64,000 bases of DNA from contig NZ_CP157278.1 of NCBI RefSeq assembly GCF_040026395.1, positions 1,488,001 through 1,552,000 of the forward strand, read 5' to 3'. Shown piece by piece: positions 25,856 to 33,164 of this stretch; positions within the stretch are counted from its first letter, which is position 1, and each line of letters starts with the position of its first letter. The position numbers and the translations under genes were made by a program. Source of the stretch: Pedobacter lusitanus (GTDB taxonomy: Bacteria; Bacteroidota; Bacteroidia; Sphingobacteriales; Sphingobacteriaceae). The notes under the pieces were generated by a model, which saw only the letters and a list, made by a program, of their open reading frames with translations, was not told where the DNA came from and did no database searches.

Positions 25856-27952
25856 TTATTTTTTTGACCAGTTATAGCTTAATCCCACGATATAAGAGCG
25901 GCCATAACTTGCCGGAACCGGCTGCCCGCCAACATTATGCGCACCTGTACCTCCCGAAGCACTATTGCTTAATGTGGTGATATTAAACAGGTTATTTACT
26001 CCTGCATTTAAGTTGAGAGATTTAAACAGTCTTTTGGTAATCATCAGATCTGCAAAAGTGGACGAACCAATTTTTGCCAGTCTCAGCTTTTGTACGTTAT
26101 TATCTGAATAATTCTCATACCGTCTTCTGGTCCCATTGAATTTAGCGGATAAGTTAACCGTGGTTCCCCACTCAGGAAGACTATAAGTCAGATTGGTATT
26201 CACTTCAGGTGACCAGACAAATTCCGGCGACTCGCCAAAAGTTTCTGCCTGTTCACTCAACCGGTTATAGGTACCAATCATGGAAAAACCAAGAGTGGCC
26301 TGGAAATTCCGCCAGATCAGCGTGTTCTCCAGTGTTCCGCCGGTAGTTTTAAATCTTTCGAGATTGATTAATTCTGATAACGTTGGATCTGTTGCTGAGC
26401 TTAAAAAATCAATCTGGTTTTTGATATTGTTATAGAAACCACTCCATACAGTTTTCGCACTGAAACCTTCGCCTTCTGCCGTAGTTAAGGACAAAGAGGC
26501 TGTAAAGTTATTCGACTGCTCAGCTTTCAGATTTTCATTTCCTAAAATCTTATGGTTTGCATCTATGAAGTCAAAATAAAGTTCACGTAAAGCCGGAGCA
26601 CGGAAGCCACTTGCATAGCCAAGACGCAGATCCATTTTATCAGTTAAAATGATTTTCGCATTCAGGGATGGAACAACCGGTGGTGCATCATAAACAGAGT
26701 TTTTAATAAACCTGAATCCCGGACGAAGGGTTAAGCCGCGAATTACATTCAGTTCTGAAGAGATAAAAAATGCATAATCAGTGATGGTTGGATTCCCTTT
26801 GATTCTTTGTCCGGAGGCTCCGTCAATATTAATTTCTATACCCGGCTGAAAAGAAATCTGATCAGATAGTTTATAAACCAGTGTAGAACGTAAAGCACCT
26901 GATTTGAATTTAGCAACATCCTGCTGCCCCTGTCCATCAGTTATTCTATCGGTTCCTGTAGCAAAATCGTGTTCTGTTGTTTGAGTTGAACGGGTCAGGT
27001 TATTGTAGGCCAGAGATCCGCTTAAGAAAAGTCTGTCGTTAAAACGATACTCACTTTGTACCTGATGAATATAACGGTTAGTGATATATTGCTGATTGAT
27101 TGATTTATTGGCATTGACTATATATCCGCCTCTGTTATCAATATTTTCATCCAGGTAATCCAGTCTGTACCAAATATTAAAATTATCATCCCTATAGCCA
27201 ATTTTCCCGTTGGCCATCCATTTTCTCTTGGGTTTCCATCGGTTTGCGTCCGCAACAATCTGTTCCGGTGTAGCGAGTATTGCCGGTACATGAAAACCTC
27301 TGAAATCATCACGGGTCAGGCCAGCCAGTACACTCCAGCCTTTATTCCCCCATCCACCGCCTATATGCTGCATATGTGATCCTGTTTTCCCAAAAGGGGA
27401 ATATTCTTTGCCTACGGTTTCTTCCTGCACTCTTGCATTGATATTCAGGGATTCTTTACCTGGTCTTTTGGTAATGATATTGATTACCCCTATCAGCGCA
27501 TCTGAACCATAGGAAACTGAAAGCGGCCCTTCAACTATCTCGATCCGCTCTACCGTATTGATGTCTATCTGATTTAAACTTTCCCGGGCATCACTTCTGT
27601 CAATTACCGGTACGCCATCCAAAAGAATCTTTACGCTCCTGCCCGACATCCCCATCATCTGTACATCACTGGTACCTACAGTAAGATCATTGGTAAATCT
27701 GAAACCCAGTTCGGTATTCAGGACCTGCTGAATATTAGCAGCTGCTTTGAGGCGTATCCGCTCTGCGTTGATTATACGTGTGCGGTAAACTGAATTTTTT
27801 AATGATTGCGGCTGATACTCCCCCGTAACGACAACTTCTTTTAAGTTGTTCGCAACTGTATCTTTTTTCTGTTTACTAACAGCACTTTTCTTCTGCGCAT
27901 TAGCTGTTGCAGTGAATATAATTATTATAACCAGGAGTAAACCAATTCTCAT
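25856..27952 (-). CDS. hmuR: TonB-dependent haem receptor
   Basis: A 698-residue outer-membrane receptor with signal peptide MRIGLLLVIIIIFTATANAQ. The TonB box region reads LKEVVVTGEYQ, followed by a plug (about residues 45-160, with MMGMSGRSVKILLDGVPVID). In the barrel, SGFRAPALRELYFDF is the FRAP box of haem receptors, and NENLKAE stands for the NPNL box. The protein ends with an aromatic beta signal (YGRSYIVGLSYNW). It is the first gene of the operon, transcribed from a promoter with two Fur-like boxes, so iron limitation should switch it on. Confidence 0.95.
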   Translation of the reverse strand: MRIGLLLVIIIIFTATANAQKKSAVSKQKKDTVANNLKEVVVTGEYQPQSLKNSVYRTRIINAERIRLKAAANIQQVLNTELGFRFTNDLTVGTSDVQMMGMSGRSVKILLDGVPVIDRSDARESLNQIDINTVERIEIVEGPLSVSYGSDALIGVINIITKRPGKESLNINARVQEETVGKEYSPFGKTGSHMQHIGGGWGNKGWSVLAGLTRDDFRGFHVPAILATPEQIVADANRWKPKRKWMANGKIGYRDDNFNIWYRLDYLDENIDNRGGYIVNANKSINQQYITNRYIHQVQSEYRFNDRLFLSGSLAYNNLTRSTQTTEHDFATGTDRITDGQGQQDVAKFKSGALRSTLVYKLSDQISFQPGIEINIDGASGQRIKGNPTITDYAFFISSELNVIRGLTLRPGFRFIKNSVYDAPPVVPSLNAKIILTDKMDLRLGYASGFRAPALRELYFDFIDANHKILGNENLKAEQSNNFTASLSLTTAEGEGFSAKTVWSGFYNNIKNQIDFLSSATDPTLSELINLERFKTTGGTLENTLIWRNFQATLGFSMIGTYNRLSEQAETFGESPEFVWSPEVNTNLTYSLPEWGTTVNLSAKFNGTRRRYENYSDNNVQKLRLAKIGSSTFADLMITKRLFKSLNLNAGVNNLFNITTLSNSASGGTGAHNVGGQPVPASYGRSYIVGLSYNWSKK

Positions 27953-27961
27953 TAAAAAAAC

Positions 27962-28023
27962 TATTTAGAATTATTTTAAATAACACTGCAAGTATAAGGA
28001 GTTATTTAGAATAATTACAAATA
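27962..28023 (-). promoter_or_regulatory. Iron-responsive promoter of the haem operon (two Fur-like boxes)
   Basis: On the minus strand a TTTG at -33 (28018-28021) and TATACTTG at -7 (27989-27996) are 21 bases apart, a good Bacteroidota promoter, about 37 bases before the hmuR ATG. Two 21-bp palindrome-like boxes, each beginning TATTTAGAAT on the plus strand, lie at 27962-27982 and 28003-28023; they agree at 18 of 21 positions. One covers the -33 element, the other the start site. Both look like Fur sites. The regulator is inferred. Confidence 0.75.
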
Positions 28024-28095
28024 AAAATGCAAATAGTTCCTAATGGACTGATAATAAATCCAGTACACAATAAAATAGTGAATATAACAGGAATT

Positions 28096-28830
28096 TTATT
28101 TATTGGTCTTCAACACACTCAAACCCACATATTTAAAGAAAGAATCTTTATAGGTATTCCCCAGCTGCAGAATGGTTTTGTTCTTAAGAATGATCATATT
28201 CCCCTCTATATGACTGATTTTTTTGTGATTTACCACAAAAGATTTATGAATGCGGAGAAAACTGGTTTCAGGCAACTGAGGAAGCACATTTTTCAAGGGA
28301 ATATAAGCTACATAATTCTCATTCTCCAGATTAATAATTACATGATTATCATTCGATTCTATATAATAGATATCATCAAATTCTATCTTAATAAGCCTTC
28401 CCTTCACCCCATGCTTAATGTAAATATAAGTGATCTCTGAGAATGTATTTACCGTCGAAGGTTTCCCTAACATAGGGACAAAACTGATCACTTTATGGAT
28501 AGCCTGCATGAATCTTTTATGGGATACTGGTTTAAGCAGATAATCGACCGCGTTATGACTAAAAGCATCAAAAGCATAATCCCGGTAACCGCTCACAAAT
28601 ACAACCTTAGTGGCAGTAGTGATCAGCTGACAGAAATCCATTCCATCAAGCATAGGCATGTTTACATCGAGAAATACTAAATCCGGTGCTAATTTGTTTA
28701 CCTCTTCGAGCCCTTTTTCCGGATTACTGTTAAACCCCGCAAGCTCCAGATAAGGAACCTCACTGATGTATTCTCTTAAAGTACTGATTACATGATATTC
28801 GTCGTCAACAATATAGCACGTTATATTCAT
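28096..28830 (-). CDS. LytTR-family response regulator
   Basis: A 244-residue regulator. The receiver domain (residues 1-120) has the acidic pair DDEY at 9-12, the phosphorylation site Asp55 in LVFLDVNMPM, and the Lys in YLLKPVSH. The C-terminal LytTR DNA-binding domain (about 145-240) shows YIKHGVKGRLIKIEFDDIYY, FLRIHKSFVVNHKKISHIE and LQLGNTYKDSFF. Such regulators usually sit beside a membrane histidine kinase of the LytS/YpdA kind; none is visible within the window nearby, so it is an orphan. Its partner may be encoded elsewhere. It faces away from the HlyD-like gene. Confidence 0.94.
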   Translation of the reverse strand: MNITCYIVDDEYHVISTLREYISEVPYLELAGFNSNPEKGLEEVNKLAPDLVFLDVNMPMLDGMDFCQLITTATKVVFVSGYRDYAFDAFSHNAVDYLLKPVSHKRFMQAIHKVISFVPMLGKPSTVNTFSEITYIYIKHGVKGRLIKIEFDDIYYIESNDNHVIINLENENYVAYIPLKNVLPQLPETSFLRIHKSFVVNHKKISHIEGNMIILKNKTILQLGNTYKDSFFKYVGLSVLKTNK

Positions 28831-29099
28831 TGGTAAATTCTAGGTTAATCATAGGTAAAATACAGATAGATGAATGTACTATTATAAACTGCTAAATCAA
28901 TATTTCATTTGCTTAATTTTTTAACCCTCCTAAAAATTCCGTTTACCTCCCAAATACTTACTTTAACCCAAATTATTTTTCTAAGCCGGACTATATCAAT
29001 AATTTCAGGAAGATTTATCTTTTCTACCTATGAAAAAAACAAGTCAGGAAGAGGTCTAGCTTTCTGGCTTGTTTTATTTTTTTGCTGGCTTACGTTGAA

Positions 29100-29822
29100 A
29101 TGGAAAAAGAAATACAGTTGACAGAGACTAAGAAAAATGATGTAACCAACAGATCTGAAAAATGGATTTTCAGCTGGGGTGCTGTCCTGAGTGCACTTAT
29201 CCTGAGTTCCTTAATTCCACTGGCATTTATGATTCCTTATAAAGACAGCATGTCTTTTAATGCAAGATTCCGTACGCAGCACAAAATAGTTCCGGTCATC
29301 AGTCCTTATAACGGAATTATCAAAAGAGATGTTTTTGATATTAATGATGCAATTACACCCAATACTTTCCTGTTTACGATTTTTGACTTATCAGCACAAA
29401 AGGAAACTTCTGTATACGCCAAAGAATCAGGATATTATATGCCTTATAAAATTAAATTCAGGAATAAAACCTATGTAAGTAAAAACGATACGCTGTTTTA
29501 TATCATGCCTGATATTAAAAACAAAAACGAAATCTACTGTACTGCAGATGCTGATGAATTTGATATATCAAAACTGAGTATCGGCGACAAGGTTCAGGTA
29601 TCTGTGGAAAGATATGGAGAGGATTTCAATATTCCGGGTACGGTGTCATCTATAGCTAAATGCCCGGACCGGTCTGGAAAATACCCTTTCCAGATAAACC
29701 TGGAGTATGATGACATCAGAGATCTTTCTGAAAAGGGAATGCTGAATTTTAATCAGGAAGGCAAAGCCCAGGTCAAATTTAAAACACAGAAACTGGGTTA
29801 TAAGTTACTTAGCCTTTTATAA
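29100..29822 (+). CDS. Minimal HlyD-like membrane adaptor, orphan
   Basis: A 240-residue protein when started at the ATG at 29100 (a TTG at 29082 adds six residues). One membrane helix lies at about residues 28-48 (WGAVLSALILSSLIPLAFMI). The rest looks like a reduced HlyD/MFP adaptor: half-lipoyl segments ISPYNGIIKRDVFDINDAI and AKESGYYMPYKIKFRNKTYV, and a beta-barrel part, IGDKVQVSVERYGEDFNIPG, like those of peptide-exporter adaptors. It lacks the long coiled-coil hairpin that reaches an outer-membrane channel, and no ABC transporter or outer-membrane factor is adjacent. A secretion role is therefore inferred weakly. Confidence 0.65.
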   Translation: MEKEIQLTETKKNDVTNRSEKWIFSWGAVLSALILSSLIPLAFMIPYKDSMSFNARFRTQHKIVPVISPYNGIIKRDVFDINDAITPNTFLFTIFDLSAQKETSVYAKESGYYMPYKIKFRNKTYVSKNDTLFYIMPDIKNKNEIYCTADADEFDISKLSIGDKVQVSVERYGEDFNIPGTVSSIAKCPDRSGKYPFQINLEYDDIRDLSEKGMLNFNQEGKAQVKFKTQKLGYKLLSLL

Positions 29823-29823
29823 T

Positions 29824-30468
29824 TTAGTGAATAATCCCTCTTAACACTGCGAATTTAATCAATGAAGCAGTATTTTTCACGCCCGTCTTTTCTATCAGAC
29901 TCTGACGGTGTCCTTCAATTGTTCTTTTACTGATAAACAGCTTAGCCGACATCTGATTATTGGTCAGTCCTTCTGCTATCAGATCCAGGATCTCAATTTC
30001 GCGCATGGAAAATTCAATTTCAGCATCATGGTGACTTAAAGCCGGTGCACGGATAGCCTTATCCAACAGACGTATAGCCAGTTCAGCACATAAATATTTG
30101 CCTCCTGAATGAACATGTTTTAAGGAAAAAATAAGTTCATCGGAGCTAACATTTTTCAGCAGGTAACCAGATGCTCCTTCTGAGAAAGCCTGAGAAACAT
30201 ACTTCTCATTGTCCAGCATAGAAAGCATGACAATCTGTGTATCCGGACTGTTTAATTTAAGTTCTTTAATCAGAGAAATCCCATCCATTTCGGGCATATT
30301 AATATCTGCAAGCACAATATCTACTTTAAGCCCCTCACTAATTATATCCAGCACCTGCTTTCCATTTGTAGCCTCCCCTGCTATACTAATCTCCTTATCT
30401 GCCTCCAATAGCATACGAATTCCATTACGTACAATATTATGATCTTCTGCTAATATTAAACTTAACAT
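29824..30468 (-). CDS. NarL/FixJ-type response regulator
   Basis: A 214-residue regulator with a receiver domain (residues 1-120; Asp9, phosphorylation site Asp55 in VLADINMPEMDG, Lys in YLLKNVSS) and a LuxR-type helix-turn-helix at about 150-210 (SMREIEILDLIAEGLTNNQM, FISKRTIEGHRQSL). It is the last gene in the CheB/CheR signalling operon and is the natural output partner of the HisKA_3 kinase three genes upstream, because NarL regulators pair with that kinase type. Targets are unknown. Confidence 0.95.
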   Translation of the reverse strand: MLSLILAEDHNIVRNGIRMLLEADKEISIAGEATNGKQVLDIISEGLKVDIVLADINMPEMDGISLIKELKLNSPDTQIVMLSMLDNEKYVSQAFSEGASGYLLKNVSSDELIFSLKHVHSGGKYLCAELAIRLLDKAIRAPALSHHDAEIEFSMREIEILDLIAEGLTNNQMSAKLFISKRTIEGHRQSLIEKTGVKNTASLIKFAVLRGIIH

Positions 30469-30521
30469 AAATACTACTTATTTTTTTGAACATTGTTTTA
30501 TCACAAAAATTCCTGTCATAG

Positions 30522-31520
30522 CTAAGACAATCCGCCCAGATCCTTTAACATTTTTTTCAGTCTGTCAGTATGTAGCTGAATTTCTTCAATTCTTTCATTA
30601 TTTTTAGAATCAGCGTGCAAATTTATTTTGCCCGGATCATCTCTTTTCATATTCAGCAATAGATTTTTTCTTTCTTCCATCATCCTTATAGCAACCCAAA
30701 GCGACTCCTCTATTCTTTTCATCTGTTCATTCTCCAGTATCTTTTCAGTGAAGGAATGCCCGGTATAACAGCGATAACGGTTTATAGCATCATTGTTTAT
30801 TTTAACCAATGCACCTCCACAGTCCGGACAGGTAAGATGACTGAATTCTCCTAATTTAGCCAGATCTTCCATACTACTTGTCATTCTTCTGGTAATATCA
30901 GCCTCCAGTTTTACATCAGCAGGTGCTTCTTTATTTTCGCAGACAGTATGCAGGAATCTATCAGTCAGAATATAACCCATTTCATTTACAGACACTTTGT
31001 AATCGACTTCAACACTCCTTAATACATTGTCAGGCATATCGCGGAATTCTGCTTCTTCAGGGTCCTGAACAATACAGAGTCCTCCGCTTCTTTTGACAGC
31101 AAACATGCCTGAAGTACCATCATCAAGCAGACCAGTCAGAATAATAGCTGCCACACAATCTCCATAAGCTGCAGCTGCAGATCTGAAAAGCACATCTATA
31201 GCAGGTCTCCAGTGATTTTCAAAAGCACCTCTTGTAATCAGAATCTGTCCCTTTACCAGCAACATATGGTGATCTGCTTTGGCCAGATAAATTGTCCTGT
31301 TCTCTATTGACTGCCCATTTTCAGGAATTATACACTCCAATTCAGTATGTTTCTGAATTGCCCCCAAAAGTACTTCAGTCATCGAACTCCTGGATAAATG
31401 AATCACAATAAAAACTGCTGCGTCCAGGTCTTTTTTAAAAGTAGACACCAATTTTGAAACTGCAGAAAGTCCGCCAGCGGAAGTTCCTATAGTAATGATA
31501 TTTTTCACTTCTGTCTCCAT
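30522..31520 (-). CDS. Stand-alone CheB-type methylesterase with zinc-ribbon-like tail
   Basis: A 332-residue protein lacking the receiver domain of chemotaxis CheB. The methylesterase domain (residues about 8-190) keeps the catalytic triad: Ser in TIGTSAGGLS, His in VIHLSRSS, and Asp in ILTGLLDDGTSG. After a linker, CPDCGGALVKINNDA with RYRCYTGHSF gives Cys-x2-Cys and Cys/His ligands, a zinc-ribbon-like tail, then a coiled-coil end. Its usual substrate, a chemoreceptor glutamate methyl ester, has no partner gene here. It sits 18 bases after the histidine kinase. Confidence 0.92.
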   Translation of the reverse strand: METEVKNIITIGTSAGGLSAVSKLVSTFKKDLDAAVFIVIHLSRSSMTEVLLGAIQKHTELECIIPENGQSIENRTIYLAKADHHMLLVKGQILITRGAFENHWRPAIDVLFRSAAAAYGDCVAAIILTGLLDDGTSGMFAVKRSGGLCIVQDPEEAEFRDMPDNVLRSVEVDYKVSVNEMGYILTDRFLHTVCENKEAPADVKLEADITRRMTSSMEDLAKLGEFSHLTCPDCGGALVKINNDAINRYRCYTGHSFTEKILENEQMKRIEESLWVAIRMMEERKNLLLNMKRDDPGKINLHADSKNNERIEEIQLHTDRLKKMLKDLGGLS

Positions 31521-31538
31521 ACGCTTTGAATTGAATTT

Positions 31539-33164
31539 TTATACTGAGAGTTCAGGAGTATTGTCAAATGTAATAGTTACTGTCAGGCCTTTTTTTGAAT
31601 TCTCAAACTTAATCTTTCCATTTAACAGGTATACTCTGTTTCTGATCCCGCTTAATCCCGAACCCGTGTTATTTTCCTGATCGTGCGGCTGACTGAGACC
31701 TGTTCCATTATCAGATACCCGGATAGATACTCTATTGTTTTTTAAACAGACACTGATCTCTGCATGACTTGCTTTTGAATGTTTAATACAGTTATTGACT
31801 AATTCCTGTATCATTCTGAAAATATACAATTGTACGTCAGGGTGTAGAGTATCTGCAGTTCTATCGATATAGGTATCAATCTGAAAATGAACTGTACTGG
31901 TACGCTGCGCCATTTCCTTTATTCCTGCAACAAAACCAAAATCTTTCAGTACTGATGGAGTTAGTTCATAGGAAATCTGTCTTGTCTCTTTAATTGCCTG
32001 ATCAAGAAGCTGTTTAACATTCTTAAACTCACCCTTCAGCGAATTACTTCTTTCTACACTTTCCAGATTTAACTTTATTCCATAAAGTAATTGACAGACA
32101 CTGTCATGCAAAGCGCTGCTGATGCTGTTACGTTCTTTCTCCTGTGCGGTGAGCGTTGCCGAAAGAACCAGTTTCTGCTGATCATTCTTTAAAATGGCAG
32201 CCTCCTGTTCCAATCGTTTTCGTTCTGTAATATCGGTTAAGATCCCTGCAAAATACCCTGACTCTTCCGGTATTTTAATCTCATGCCCTTTTACAGCTAT
32301 ATATCTGAAACTATTATCAATGTCCCCGATTCTGAATTCCAGATCTATATCTTTTATGCCATGCACAGCGCTGATCAGCTGGTTACCTACCTGCTTCTGG
32401 TCATCAGGATGAATAAGTTCGATCAATCCGGTAATTGTTCCGTTGAATGATGTACTACTTACCCCCATAATATTAAAACTATGTGTATCCAGGAAAACAG
32501 TATTGGATGCACAACCAATAGTCCAGGTACCTGTAGCTGAAGCCTTAAGGGTCATTTCCAACCGGTCTTTTGTTTCTTTTAAAACCTGCTGGGCATTACG
32601 GCTTTCAGTAATATCAATAATTGCAATATAGTATTTGACTTCAGTTACAATTATACTTGATACCGCACGTCCTTCCATACGGGCGTAAATAAACTGATCA
32701 TCAATAAGTTTTAACTTAACTTCAGCAGTTTGTTTATGATCATTGTATTGCAGCCTGTGAAGAAAATTATAAAAATCTTCCCAGGACTGCGGCGAAATAA
32801 AACTCTGAAATCTTTTATGAAGAATGGTTTGTCTGGGTATATTAAGCAGGTCTACCGCATTCTGGTTAACTTCTTCTACTATGCCCAGATAATCCAGAAT
32901 AAAATAACTTACGGGTGCCAGGTTATACAGACCAACAAATTTAGCTCTTTCCCGATCCAGCGTTGCATAGGAAGCTTTCAGTTCATCATTCTGCATCTCC
33001 AGCTCCAGCTGATAGACCTGAAGTTCATTAAGCAAAACATTAACATCATCAGGAGTCAGTCTTGTCTTCGCAGAAAAATCTTCATTCTTATATTTAAGCT
33101 TTCCTGATAACTTACTGATTAATGATATACTATTTTCTCTTTCTGAACTATGATCTTTATCCAC
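31539..33164 (-). CDS. Cytoplasmic PAS sensor histidine kinase, HisKA_3 (NarX/DegS) type
   Basis: A 541-residue kinase with no membrane segment. An N-terminal coiled coil (about residues 40-75) is followed by two PAS domains (about 75-200 and 205-320). The dimerisation and phosphorylation helix has His353 (ISSALHDSVCQLLYG), and the ATPase domain shows ELVNNCIKHSKASHAEI and SDNGTGL. HisKA_3 kinases phosphorylate NarL-type regulators, and one ends this operon. Its start overlaps the CheB/CheR gene by eight bases. Signals are probably cytoplasmic, through the PAS domains; no cofactor ligand is clear. Confidence 0.95.
   Translation of the reverse strand: MDKDHSSERENSISLISKLSGKLKYKNEDFSAKTRLTPDDVNVLLNELQVYQLELEMQNDELKASYATLDRERAKFVGLYNLAPVSYFILDYLGIVEEVNQNAVDLLNIPRQTILHKRFQSFISPQSWEDFYNFLHRLQYNDHKQTAEVKLKLIDDQFIYARMEGRAVSSIIVTEVKYYIAIIDITESRNAQQVLKETKDRLEMTLKASATGTWTIGCASNTVFLDTHSFNIMGVSSTSFNGTITGLIELIHPDDQKQVGNQLISAVHGIKDIDLEFRIGDIDNSFRYIAVKGHEIKIPEESGYFAGILTDITERKRLEQEAAILKNDQQKLVLSATLTAQEKERNSISSALHDSVCQLLYGIKLNLESVERSNSLKGEFKNVKQLLDQAIKETRQISYELTPSVLKDFGFVAGIKEMAQRTSTVHFQIDTYIDRTADTLHPDVQLYIFRMIQELVNNCIKHSKASHAEISVCLKNNRVSIRVSDNGTGLSQPHDQENNTGSGLSGIRNRVYLLNGKIKFENSKKGLTVTITFDNTPELSV

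Noticed and set aside
28909-29121. Hydrophobic 70-residue plus-strand frame before the HlyD-like gene
   Set aside because: It overlaps the start of the better-supported adaptor gene, has an odd composition and no family likeness; read-through of AT-rich leader is a simpler explanation.
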